Positions 25,197 to 32,051 are shown, counted from the first letter of the stretch. The stretch is DNA of 32,051 bases from Lachnospiraceae bacterium (GCA_017621115.1 JAGATU010000063.1:1-32051); one strand, 5' to 3'. A program made the numbers and translations. The notes: generated by a model from the sequence alone, not told the origin.

Positions 25197-25221
25197 GATA
25201 ACAAATTTATCATTATGTTAC
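25197..25221 (-). repeat. candidate recombination site A (inverted copy)
   Basis: On the minus strand this 25-mer starts GTAACATAATGATAA and ends TGTTATC, with dyad arms TAACA and TGTTA 12 bp apart. It matches site B (25960-25984) at 22 of 25 positions, in opposite orientation. It lies between the recombinase stop and the csrA ribosome site. Confidence 0.7.
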
Positions 25222-25240
25222 ATGGAGGCACTTTTTGTCG

Positions 25241-25834
25241 TTAAATGACTATTTTTTCAAACACTTTATCCCTGTCATCCTGTTCAATGCCCAGGTATCG
25301 TTGTGTTACCTGAAAAGAGGAATGGTTGTATATATTCATAAGAAGAACAGGGGAAATCCCCTGTTGCCATGCATGGTAGCCAAAAGTTTTCCGAAGCGAA
25401 TGGCAACTGACTACCCCTGAAATATTGCAGGCCTCGGCAGCTTTCTTAATGATTCGGAATGCCTGAATGCGGGTAATTGATTTATGCTCGAAACCAAGAC
25501 TCTCAAAAATATAATCTTCAGCGCACGCATTCTTTCCTTCTTTTAATAGATGCTTCCGATATTCCCAAAGGGCCTCTTTCAAGTTACTATTTACGAGAAT
25601 ACTTGAGTTTTTGCCTGTCTTTTGTTCCACAATAATTATGTGTTCCTTCCATTCCTCATTCTTGAAATCGTAAACACCTTCCCATCGGAGTTGAAGAAGA
25701 TCCGAAATGCGTAGTGCCGTATTCAATCCCATAATAATTAACAAATAATTGCGAGGATGCGGACATTCTATTTTGTAATAGGCTTTTATCCGATTCAAAT
25801 CCTCTGTTTTTCTAATTGGTTGTGCTGTGTTCAT
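25241..25834 (-). CDS. single-domain tyrosine recombinase (FimB/FimE-sized)
   Basis: A 197-aa site-specific recombinase from the ATG at 25834 (AAGGAGG 8 nt upstream; the frame is open further upstream without a ribosome site). The catalytic set is complete: Arg42 (NTALRISDLLQLRW), a beta-hairpin Lys at 72 or 75 (EQKTGK), His145-x-x-Arg148 (HSLRKTFG), His171 (YNHSS) and nucleophile Tyr180 (TQRYLGI). The N-terminal core-binding domain of phage integrases is missing or reduced to about 30 residues. That size is typical of FimB/FimE-like DNA invertases. Related repeats flank the gene on both sides, and csrA-flagellin follow on the same strand. Confidence 0.9.
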   Translation of the reverse strand: MNTAQPIRKTEDLNRIKAYYKIECPHPRNYLLIIMGLNTALRISDLLQLRWEGVYDFKNEEWKEHIIIVEQKTGKNSSILVNSNLKEALWEYRKHLLKEGKNACAEDYIFESLGFEHKSITRIQAFRIIKKAAEACNISGVVSCHSLRKTFGYHAWQQGISPVLLMNIYNHSSFQVTQRYLGIEQDDRDKVFEKIVI

Positions 25835-25904
25835 TTCTTTTTCCTCCTTTTTACAAATATTCCCGTTTATAACAAAGAAATGTTCTAAAAATTTTTTATT
25901 TTTT

Positions 25905-25932
25905 TTTAAATTACCCCTAAAGTAATTTTCAA
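25905..25932 (-). promoter_or_regulatory. candidate recombinase promoter with dyad between -35 and -10
   Basis: Minus strand: TTGAAA (25927-25932), 16-bp spacer, TTTAAA (25905-25910). A 7-bp inverted repeat AAATTAC-N7-GTAATTT (25908-25928) fills the spacer, as an operator would. The region 25835-25950 is extremely AT-rich and a TATAAA near 25865-25870 is an alternative -10. Confidence 0.35.
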
Positions 25933-25951
25933 ACACTCCGATATATATATC

Positions 25952-25991
25952 ACAAAGAGGTAACATAATGATAATTATGTTACCTCTTTGT
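25952..25991. repeat. large perfect palindrome containing candidate recombination site B
   Basis: Arms of 18 bp (25952-25969 and 25974-25991) are perfect complements around the 4-nt loop GATA. The inner 25 bp (25960-25984) is site B, matching site A in the csrA leader. There is no clean U-run on either side, so it is a poor terminator. It lies between the recombinase leader and the flotillin promoter; the rest of the 25835-26150 gap is AT-rich without genes. Confidence 0.75.
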
Positions 25992-26077
25992 TCCTTTTTG
26001 CATAATTTTTTTACTTTGTTATTCCTTATTTCTCCAATTGCCCGGAAATAAACCGACTTATTTCGCTAAAATATTTG

Positions 26078-26106
26078 TTTACTTCTATGCATTGTGACGG
26101 TACAAT
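26078..26106 (+). promoter_or_regulatory. sigma-A promoter of the flotillin-like gene
   Basis: TTTACT -35 (26078-26083), 17-bp spacer, TACAAT -10 (26101-26106). The leader of about 38 nt ends with AAAGGAG before the ATG at 26151. Confidence 0.6.
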
Positions 26107-26150
26107 GAATCCATAAAAAAGAACGGAATTCTAACCGGAAAGGAGAAAAA

Positions 26151-27581
26151 ATGATTTTTGTTGTAATTGGAATTGTTGTATTAGTTATTGTTCTTGTACT
26201 TTTGGGGTATGTAAAGGCTCCACCGGATACTGCTTACATGATTTCAGGTTTAGGTAAACCTCGTATTTTAATCGGTAAAGCCGGTATTCGTGTTCCATTT
26301 TTTGAAAGACTGGATAAGCTTTCTTTAAAGATGTTCTCTGTTGACGTTAAAACTACGGACTTTGTTCCTAACGCAGAGTACATCAACGTAAAAGTAGACG
26401 CAACCGTAAAAATCCGTATCGGACAGAGCCCTGAAATGATGGCCCTTGCTTCCAAGTTCTTCCTTAATGAACGAGAAGACTCGATTATCCGCCGTGTACA
26501 GGACACTTTGGAAGGTAACATGCGTGAAATTGTAGGTCAGATGCGTTTAGAAGAAATGGTTACTGACCGTAAGGCATTCGGTGAACGTGTTCAGGAAAAT
26601 GCAATCCCTGACCTTGGCAAGATGGGTCTTGAGATGATTTCCTTCAATGTTCAGTCCTTCTCTGATCAGAATAATGTGATTGAAGACCTTGGTATCGACA
26701 ATATTTCACAGATTAAGAAGGGTGCTGCTGTTGCCAAAGCGCAGGCGGAAAGAGATATTGCCATTGCACAGGCACAGGCTGCAAAAGAAGCAAATGATGC
26801 AAAAGTACAGTCTGAAATGGAAATCGCTGAAAAGCAGACCTCTTTGGCTATCCGTCAGGCTGAATTAAAACAGCAGTCCGATGTTAAAAAAGCGGAAGCT
26901 GATGCAGCTTACTCCATTCAGGAACAGGAACAGCGTAAAACTATCGAAGTTACATCTGCCAATGCAGACATTGCCCGCGCAGACCGTGTTGCTGAACTTA
27001 GAGCAAAAGAAGTTGAAGTTACCAAGCAGACATTGGATGCGGAAATCCGTGCCAAGGCAGATGCACAGCGTTATGCCGCTGAGCAGGAAGCAGAAGCAGA
27101 ATTATACCGTCGTACAAAAGAAGCGGAAGCTAAGATGATTGAATGCCAGCGCGAAGCAGAAGGTATCCGTGCTGTCGGTGAAGCGGAAGCAGAAGCAATC
27201 CGTTTGAAATCACTTGCTGAAGCAGAAGGTATTGATAAGAAGGCCGAAGCCATGAAGAAATACGGCGAAGCCGCTGTTGTTGAAATGATTATGGCTGCCC
27301 TTCCTTCCATTGCTAAAAATGTTGCAGAACCTCTTAGCAAAGTTGATAAGATTACTATGTACGGTGAAGGTAACAGTGCTAAGTTAATCTCTGACATTGT
27401 TAACGGTACTACACAGATTACAGAAGGTATCAGCTCCGGTATGGGAATTGATATCAAGAGCCTTATCATGGGCGCACTCGGTGGCAAATTAGCAACTCAG
27501 GCGCAGGACACTCCAAACGTAGTTGTTGTTCAGCCTACAACCGAAGCTCCTGCTAAAACAGAGGCCCCGTCTGAAGAATAA
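26151..27581 (+). CDS. flotillin-like SPFH membrane scaffold protein
   Basis: A 476-aa protein with an N-terminal membrane-inserted hydrophobic segment (about 1-20), an SPFH/band-7 domain (about 25-200, with TAYMISGLGKPRILIGKAGIRVPFFERLDKL) and a long flotillin coiled coil rich in EA/KA repeats (about 205-375, for example AQAERDIAIAQAQAAKEAND, EAEAEAIRLKSLAEAEG). The C-terminus has the oligomerising hydrophobic patch (SGMGIDIKSLIMGALGG) and a Pro/Thr/Glu tail. Flotillins organise functional membrane microdomains; B. subtilis FloT is the model. It has its own promoter and strong terminator. NfeD-type partner genes are not adjacent. Confidence 0.93.
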   Translation: MIFVVIGIVVLVIVLVLLGYVKAPPDTAYMISGLGKPRILIGKAGIRVPFFERLDKLSLKMFSVDVKTTDFVPNAEYINVKVDATVKIRIGQSPEMMALASKFFLNEREDSIIRRVQDTLEGNMREIVGQMRLEEMVTDRKAFGERVQENAIPDLGKMGLEMISFNVQSFSDQNNVIEDLGIDNISQIKKGAAVAKAQAERDIAIAQAQAAKEANDAKVQSEMEIAEKQTSLAIRQAELKQQSDVKKAEADAAYSIQEQEQRKTIEVTSANADIARADRVAELRAKEVEVTKQTLDAEIRAKADAQRYAAEQEAEAELYRRTKEAEAKMIECQREAEGIRAVGEAEAEAIRLKSLAEAEGIDKKAEAMKKYGEAAVVEMIMAALPSIAKNVAEPLSKVDKITMYGEGNSAKLISDIVNGTTQITEGISSGMGIDIKSLIMGALGGKLATQAQDTPNVVVVQPTTEAPAKTEAPSEE

Positions 27582-27610
27582 ATCTTTTGATTTCGAATAA
27601 CAAAAAAGCG

Positions 27611-27646
27611 ACCCCTGCCTTGTTTCTAAGGCAGGGGTTCTTTTTT
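27611..27646 (+). terminator. intrinsic terminator after the flotillin-like gene
   Basis: An 11-bp GC-rich perfect stem (27611-27621 with 27628-27638, 6-nt loop) followed by TCTTTTTT. An A-rich tract before it means it may also serve the convergent trpB gene. Confidence 0.92.
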
Positions 27647-27678
27647 ACTCACAGTATTTATATGGAAATCTCATGAGC

Positions 27679-29055
27679 TTACTTATTAATATTCGGAAGT
27701 TTCGCAAGTGCACTTGCGATTTCCTCATCCGTTGGGATATAATCAGCCATCTCATTATCATTAAATTTCTTATAAGAAGGCATATCAAAGTAACCTGTAC
27801 CGGTAAGACCAAATACAATGTTCTTTACTTCACCGGTTTCTTTGCATTTCATAGCCTCATCAATTGCTACTTTAATAGCATGAGCACTCTCAGGCGCCGG
27901 TAAAATACCTTCTACCTTTGCAAATTCCTGTGCTGCTTTAAATACTTCTGTCTGCTCTACACTTCTTGCTTCCATAAGTCCCTGATCGTAAATCTCAGAA
28001 ACTACGGAACTCATACCATGATAACGGAGCCCGCCTGCATGGCTTGCGGATGGAATAAATCCACTACCGAGTGTGTACATCTTAGCAAGAGGACAAACCA
28101 TACCGGTATCACAGTAATCATATGCGTATTTACCTCTTGTTAAACTTGGACAGGATTTAGGTTCAACTGCAATAATCTGATAATCAGCTTCTCCACGCAA
28201 CATCTCGCCTACAAATGGGGAAATTAATCCACCGATATTAGAACCGCCACCTGCACAGCCAATAACGATGTCTGCTTTGATGCCATATTTATCAAGTGCT
28301 GTCTTTGTCTCAAGACCAATGATAGACTGGTGTAATAATACCTGTGTTAAAACAGATCCGAGTACGTAACGATATCCTTCCTGTGAAGTAGCTGCTTCTA
28401 CCGCTTCGGAAATTGCACAACCAAGGCTTCCGCTGGTTCCCGGGAACTGTTCATTAATCTTTCTACCGATTTCTGTTTCCATGGATGGAGAAGGTGTAAC
28501 CTTCGCACCATATGTACGCATTACTTCACGTCTGTGAGGCTTCATCTCATAAGAACATTTAACCATGTAAACCTGACAATCCATGTCAAAGTAAGAACAT
28601 GCCATAGATAAAGCGGTTCCCCACTGACCTGCTCCTGTTTCTGTGGTAACACCCTTAAGCCCCTGTTTCTTAGCATAGTAAGCCTGTGCAATAGCAGAGT
28701 TTAACTTATGACTTCCTGAAGTGTTATTACCTTCGAATTTGTAATAAATATGAGCCGGTGTGCCTAATTTTTCCTCTAAGCAGTATGCTCTTACAAGTGG
28801 TGAAGGACGGTACATCTTATAGAAATTACGGATTTCTTCCGGTATATCAAAGTATGCGGTTGTATCATCCAATTCCTGCTTTGCAAGTTCTTCACAGAAA
28901 ATACCTGATAATTCTTCTACAGTAATCGGCTCTAAAGTCTGCGGATTTAAAATCGGAGCCGGTTTCTTTTTCATATCTGCACGAACGTTATACCACTGCT
29001 TTGGCATCTCGTGCTCTTCTAAATAAATTTTGTAAGGGATTTTGTTTTTGTCCAT
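27679..29055 (-). CDS. TrpB2-type tryptophan synthase beta-like PLP enzyme
   Basis: A 458-aa fold-type-II PLP enzyme. The PLP lysine is Lys117 in the GSHKLNSA motif, the phosphate loop is GCAGGGSNIGGL, and the N-terminal extension (IYLEEHEMPKQWYNVRADM) is typical of the long TrpB2 group rather than TrpB1. TrpB2 enzymes condense indole with serine, or O-phosphoserine, without stable TrpA contact and often act in indole salvage. The ATG at 29055 with GAGAGG upstream is chosen over a longer frame start at 29139. No trpA is adjacent. Expression is controlled by the Trp T-box at 29261-29510, which supports a tryptophan-related job. Confidence 0.92.
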   Translation of the reverse strand: MDKNKIPYKIYLEEHEMPKQWYNVRADMKKKPAPILNPQTLEPITVEELSGIFCEELAKQELDDTTAYFDIPEEIRNFYKMYRPSPLVRAYCLEEKLGTPAHIYYKFEGNNTSGSHKLNSAIAQAYYAKKQGLKGVTTETGAGQWGTALSMACSYFDMDCQVYMVKCSYEMKPHRREVMRTYGAKVTPSPSMETEIGRKINEQFPGTSGSLGCAISEAVEAATSQEGYRYVLGSVLTQVLLHQSIIGLETKTALDKYGIKADIVIGCAGGGSNIGGLISPFVGEMLRGEADYQIIAVEPKSCPSLTRGKYAYDYCDTGMVCPLAKMYTLGSGFIPSASHAGGLRYHGMSSVVSEIYDQGLMEARSVEQTEVFKAAQEFAKVEGILPAPESAHAIKVAIDEAMKCKETGEVKNIVFGLTGTGYFDMPSYKKFNDNEMADYIPTDEEIASALAKLPNINK

Positions 29056-29077
29056 TTTGTTTTCCTCTCTTTCTTTT

Positions 29078-29258
29078 TGACAATAAATTGCTGCTGATTG
29101 TCGAGGTTCCGGAGAAAGAGTCCATATTATAGTGACCATTCCGATAAGAGTTCGCTTGCGAACTCTCGCGCCGAGCGCGGGTTGCGAAGCAACAATTACC
29201 TTATCGCGCGAGTGCGCATCCTCGCGGAGCGTTTATTGTCAGGTTCCCTGACAATAAA
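29078..29258 (-). mobile_element. GC-rich multi-hairpin element in the trpB leader (MITE/REP-like)
   Basis: Between the T-box terminator and the trpB ribosome site, 161 bp (29088-29248) are bounded by direct repeats TGACAATAAA (29078-29087 and 29249-29258). Inside are consecutive palindromes: GAGTTCGC/GCGAACTC (29148-29165), CGCGC/GCGCG (29167-29179), GTTGC/GCAAC (29181-29193), CGCGAG/CTCGCG (29207-29226) and TTTATTGTCAGG/CCTGACAATAAA (29232-29258). GC content is well above the flanks and no frame is credible. The repeat borders suggest an insertion; it is transcribed as part of the trpB leader. Confidence 0.55.
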
Positions 29259-29260
29259 AA

Positions 29261-29510
29261 ACTCCTATCCTACTATTGATAGGACAGGAGTATATCTACT
29301 CTTGCGGTGCCACCTAACTTCATTCTAACGAATGCTCTCAATCATGTACCAGCATACATGTTCTGCTGTAACGTGCAGTCACGTCTTACCTACTCCCGAA
29401 GTTTCAGCTTGCCCTCACAGGTCCATTCACCAATCTTCCCATTACTGCAATTCCACCATCTGCAGCTCTCTGAAAATGTTCCAAAAGGATACTACTCCTG
29501 ATCAAAGGTT
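29261..29510 (-). ncRNA. tryptophan T-box riboswitch
   Basis: On the minus strand the leader has the T-box elements in order: a GGAGTAGTA start of stem I, an AGAGAG loop element (29466-29471), the specifier loop GAA-TGG-ACC with TGG for Trp (29423-29425), the linker, and the T-box bulge sequence GGTGGCACCGC (core 29304-29312). The bulge UGGC pairs with a tRNA end whose discriminator base is G, as in tRNA-Trp. The 12-bp terminator stem (29261-29272 with 29280-29291, one G-U pair) and a T-run follow. Uncharged tRNA-Trp should favour antitermination and trpB expression. Confidence 0.93.
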
Positions 29511-29532
29511 TGGATTTGTTTTGCTATTGGTT

Positions 29533-29561
29533 AATATAATACCAATATGGAAAATAGTCAA
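29533..29561 (-). promoter_or_regulatory. sigma-A promoter of the T-box-trpB transcript
   Basis: Minus strand: TTGACT -35 (29556-29561), exactly 17 bp, TATATT -10 (29533-29538). Transcription would start near 29526, about 16 nt before stem I of the T-box. Confidence 0.85.
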
Positions 29562-29667
29562 GCACTTTTTACTACTGTGAAGTGAAAAACTGCTTTCTAT
29601 ATTAGTTTATGCACAAGACGTATAAAGTTTCCGGTTTTCCAGATTAAAAAAAACTATAACTATGTAT

Positions 29668-30633
29668 TTAAATATACTGCAAACTTTTCAAAATAAACAA
29701 CCACATCGTCAACGTAAACGAACTGAGCAATGTCGTCGCCATGACTGCACAGGACGAAATCTTTCCTTCATGTCCCATATTCTTAGCCATAATGAAACAA
29801 CTACTGGTCGTCGCGCTTCCCAACATAACCAGAATTGCTACCAGTTTCTCATTGCGGAATCCCATCGAAACGGCAATCGGCAGAAATATCATACACCAGA
29901 GAAGTAACTTAATTATAGTAACTCCCGTAGTCTGTTTCCACTTCTCTTTCACATCACAGAATTCGAAAGATGCGCCCAGTCCGATAAGCGCAAGCGGTGA
30001 TGCCAGGTTGCCAAGGTATGTCATGGATTTTGCAAAAATAACCGGCTGCGGAATCCTGCATACAGACCAAATCATACCAATCAAAATTCCGAGAATAATT
30101 GGGTTGGTAGCTGCGTTCTTCGCTGTTTTTATCCAAAGATTCCTGCCGGAATGATGTTCATTCTGAGGCGATGTCAAATCCAAAATCACAACGGCAGCCA
30201 CATTATATAAAGGCACCGAACCAATAATCATAAGCGCTACCATAGATGCATCATCATAAATATTGGTCATAAAAGCAATGCCAAGTGTTGCCGCGCCACT
30301 GCGGTATGCCGCCTGGATAATCTCACCACGCTCTGCCTTCTTCCTATTGAACAAGGAAAGGACTGCTGCCAGCGCAATACTCACAACCGTTACTACAAAG
30401 CAGAATACTACCATCCTGGTATCCCAAATAGATACAAAATCCTTGCCCGCCAAGTCCACAAACAAAAGTGCCGGCAAAAACACCTTAAACACCAATTGAT
30501 TAATCACTTTGGTCGAATGCTCATCCAGAAAATGAATCTTCTTAAGAAAAAAGCCGACCATCATCATAATAAACAACGGCATCGTGGCGTTAAGACTGAA
30601 TATTAAGTTGGTAAAAATATCGCCAGTGTTCAT
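29668..30633 (-). CDS. AEC-family (auxin efflux carrier-like) permease
   Basis: A 321-aa membrane protein with about ten hydrophobic helices in two five-helix halves. The first helix (ATMPLFIMMMVGFFLKKIHFLDEHSTKVINQLVFKVFLPALLF), the central ATNPIILGILIGMIW and the NLASPLALIGLGASF segment are typical of AEC transporters. Bacterial members export or import small carboxylates such as malate. AAGGA lies 9-10 nt before the ATG at 30633. It follows the AraC/GyrI gene in the same direction with a weak hairpin between. Confidence 0.9.
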   Translation of the reverse strand: MNTGDIFTNLIFSLNATMPLFIMMMVGFFLKKIHFLDEHSTKVINQLVFKVFLPALLFVDLAGKDFVSIWDTRMVVFCFVVTVVSIALAAVLSLFNRKKAERGEIIQAAYRSGAATLGIAFMTNIYDDASMVALMIIGSVPLYNVAAVVILDLTSPQNEHHSGRNLWIKTAKNAATNPIILGILIGMIWSVCRIPQPVIFAKSMTYLGNLASPLALIGLGASFEFCDVKEKWKQTTGVTIIKLLLWCMIFLPIAVSMGFRNEKLVAILVMLGSATTSSCFIMAKNMGHEGKISSCAVMATTLLSSFTLTMWLFILKSLQYI

Positions 30634-30659
30634 TTTGGGTGTCCTTACTTAAATAATAT

Positions 30660-30679
30660 TTGCCTGCATTTACAGGCAA
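30660..30679 (-). terminator. weak terminator-like hairpin between the AraC/GyrI gene and the AEC gene
   Basis: TTGCCTG (30660-30666) and CAGGCAA (30673-30679) form a 7-bp stem with a 6-nt loop. The tract after it on the minus strand (ATATTATTT) is only partly U-rich, so it may attenuate rather than end transcription. Confidence 0.45.
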
Positions 30680-30702
30680 CTATCTGTTTTATCAATATAA
30701 CA

Positions 30703-31590
30703 TTATACACTCTTCACCGGATATAATTCAATATATCCCCTTGTTCCAATTGGCTCCAGCTGGATACGCGGGTTCTCATCGTCCCAACAATATCCGATAG
30801 ACTGTGGATTATACTTCTTGGCAGCTTCCCATATCTGACCGATTGCCTCTGCAAAATCCTCCTCCTCAAACGGCTCCCCTTGGAACATTAAGAACTTAGA
30901 AGAAGGAAACTCAATTACCTCGAAACCTTCCGGAATCTCACCATCATAATCAAGTTCTACTTCAACACCCTGTACATACTCGGATGTGCCCGGCGCAATA
31001 TACGCTTTCGGAAGCCACAAACAAACAGGCTCTCCGCTGATAGACTTAATGCTGGTTAAAAGTCCCCACACATCACATCCGACCTCTTCGCAATATTTCC
31101 AGTATTCCGTTGCTTCTTTTCCGCGTTTAATAATCACTTTTCTCGCAGGACGTTCCACGACCTGAACAAAAACATTCTTTACTTCTTTCATTTCCGATTC
31201 CTTTCTTATCCTTGCATTCTTGATTACATAAGGCTTAAAAAGATAAATTGGACTCGGACTAACCGAATACTCATACGGATTTCTTCCAAATTCGCGCAAA
31301 AAAGCTCTCTGGTATCCGTCCACACTCTTAAATCCGGCATCGTACGCAACATCCGTGATTTTGACATTTTCATCACGGAGCCTGAGCGCCGATTTGGATA
31401 AACGCAGTCTTCGTATGTACACTGCCGGTGTCATATCCAGATGCTGCACAAACAACCGATAGGAATACCACGGAGAGTACATGGAAACTTCTGCAAGCTG
31501 CGCCATGGTTATCTCATCGCTTAGATTTGCCTCAATAAATTCCTGCATCCGCCGAACTGCTTCAATCTGTTCTTCCAATTTACTCACCAC
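30703..31590 (-). CDS. AraC-family regulator with GyrI-like ligand domain
   Basis: A 295-aa protein. Residues 1-105 are the double helix-turn-helix (MAQLAEVSMYSPWYSYRLF and ITDVAYDAGFKSVDGYQRAFLREFGRNPYEY). Residues about 135-295 form a GyrI/SOUL-like effector domain (VQVVERPARKVIIKRGKEATEYWKYCEEVGCDVWGLL through GYIELYPV). The layout is that of the SoxS/Rob-like regulators widespread in Clostridia. The start is uncertain: a GTG at 31590 has little before it, whereas a TTG at 31578 is preceded by GGTGGTGAG. It is a likely paralog of the truncated gene at 1-426 and may control the downstream AEC permease. Confidence 0.9.
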   Translation of the reverse strand: MVSKLEEQIEAVRRMQEFIEANLSDEITMAQLAEVSMYSPWYSYRLFVQHLDMTPAVYIRRLRLSKSALRLRDENVKITDVAYDAGFKSVDGYQRAFLREFGRNPYEYSVSPSPIYLFKPYVIKNARIRKESEMKEVKNVFVQVVERPARKVIIKRGKEATEYWKYCEEVGCDVWGLLTSIKSISGEPVCLWLPKAYIAPGTSEYVQGVEVELDYDGEIPEGFEVIEFPSSKFLMFQGEPFEEEDFAEAIGQIWEAAKKYNPQSIGYCWDDENPRIQLEPIGTRGYIELYPVKSV

Positions 31591-31663
31591 CTTATGAGGA
31601 TAAGATACAACATCGGTAAAAAAGTTACTCGACTTTATTTGCTGTTATTCCGCTATCTCCTTA

Positions 31664-32051
31664 TCAAATAGTAATCTCCGTCATTTTCATCACAAAAGAC
31701 TTATTATCAATGGCCCGCATGGTTGCCAGTATGCCATCCAAATGGTCATACTCATGCTGAATCAACTCTGCCATGTCATCGTCCATGTGCATCTGCTGTT
31801 CTTCCCAATTTTCATCCAAATAACGCAGGATACAATGGCGGTACCGTTTTACACGAACCAATAAACCCGGAAATGACATGCAATCATCCAAAAGTTCCAT
31901 CATCTCATCGCCTACAAATTCCAGTGTAGGGTTAATTATCACGTATGGCTTGTCTGTTAAAATACAGATGACCCTCTTTTTTACGCCAATCTGTGGTGCG
32001 GCAATTGCCCGACCAAACCCATAATCCCTGCGGATTCCCCGGATGCAATCA
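31664..32051 (-). CDS. peptide deformylase-like protein, 5' end beyond the window
   Basis: The C-terminal 129 residues of a peptide deformylase. All three family motifs can be traced: GRAIAAPQIGV for motif 1, DDCMSFPG for motif 2 and QHEYDHLDG for motif 3, with the metal ligands Cys, His and His present. Deformylase removes the formyl group from nascent proteins. Motif 2 departs from the usual EGCLS: the Gly before the Cys is Asp, and Leu is Met. Motif 1 has Arg where Gly-Leu/Ile is usual. This suggests a second, divergent copy rather than the main Def. The frame continues past the right edge with no start visible; an internal GTG at 31942 is not the start. Confidence 0.85.
   Translation of the reverse strand, partial: DCIRGIRRDYGFGRAIAAPQIGVKKRVICILTDKPYVIINPTLEFVGDEMMELLDDCMSFPGLLVRVKRYRHCILRYLDENWEEQQMHMDDDMAELIQHEYDHLDGILATMRAIDNKSFVMKMTEITI

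Noticed and set aside
25241..25834. Prophage or integrative element
   Set aside because: Apart from the recombinase there are no phage, conjugation or excisionase genes, and the neighbours are chromosomal housekeeping or motility genes.
25241..25966. Longer recombinase starting at 25966
   Set aside because: The extra 44 residues are AT-driven and overlap the palindrome; the ATG at 25834 has a perfect ribosome site and gives the usual single-domain size.
29078..29258. Second, tandem T-box or CRISPR repeats
   Set aside because: No T-box core or specifier loop is present, and the palindromes differ from one another and have no regular spacing.
31664..31942. Complete 92-aa protein starting at GTG 31942
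   Set aside because: The frame continues upstream to the window edge and includes deformylase motif 1, so this is only the 3' part of a longer gene.

Overview
The window looks like chromosomal DNA from a motile, anaerobic Firmicute, most likely a Lachnospiraceae member (Roseburia/Agathobacter-like). This rests on low-to-mid GC, strong AGGAGG-type ribosome sites, sigma-A promoters, U-tailed terminators, a tryptophan T-box, a flagellin/CsrA pair and the style of the proteins. Most genes lie on the minus strand. No tRNA, rRNA, CRISPR array or prophage block is visible.

Layout. 1-3.4 kb: a truncated AraC regulator, a TipA-type MerR regulator with its own 19-bp-spacer promoter, an acyltransferase-3 membrane protein and a D-2-hydroxyacid dehydrogenase. 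3.5-8 kb: a chemotaxis receptor whose start region is out of frame with its best ribosome site, glucose-6-phosphate isomerase, and an unknown membrane protein. 8-9.5 kb, plus strand: a TSCPD-domain protein and MurG. 9.5-10.2 kb: two small unknown proteins, one of 47 aa. 10.3-15.1 kb: a likely operon cysK - HAD phosphatase - ABC-F - RsmF-like rRNA methyltransferase. 15.2-18.5 kb: GNAT - hflK - hflC - flavodoxin. 18.6-20.6 kb, plus strand: a membrane-anchored GH25 muramidase and an unknown protein with a PD-(D/E)XK-like motif and a winged helix. 20.6-23 kb: an alpha/beta hydrolase and RarA. 23-26 kb: flagellin, a divergent CsrA and a small tyrosine recombinase. 26-27.6 kb: a flotillin-like SPFH protein. 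27.7-29.6 kb: a TrpB2-type enzyme behind a Trp T-box, with a GC-rich hairpin insert in its leader. 29.7-32 kb: an AEC permease, an AraC/GyrI regulator and a truncated peptide deformylase.

The region most worth a second look is 24.8-26.0 kb. A 197-aa tyrosine recombinase, the size of FimB/FimE, lies between two near-identical 25-bp sequences (22 of 25 matching, 15 contiguous) in inverted orientation. One copy is in the leader of csrA-flagellin; the other is the core of an 18-bp-arm perfect palindrome before the flotillin gene. I read this as a candidate invertible switch that carries its own recombinase, with csrA-flagellin directly downstream. The flagellin mRNA leader has a hairpin that shows a GGA in its loop and a second GGA in the ribosome site, the usual layout of a CsrA-repressed flagellin leader. 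The CsrA lacks the usual Arg6 and has a long basic tail.

Other notable points: a dnaX-like A AAA AAG slippery heptamer five codons into the chemotaxis receptor's SD-linked ATG frame; the multi-hairpin insert between the T-box and trpB; and two separate SPFH membrane-scaffold systems (HflKC and flotillin) within 12 kb.
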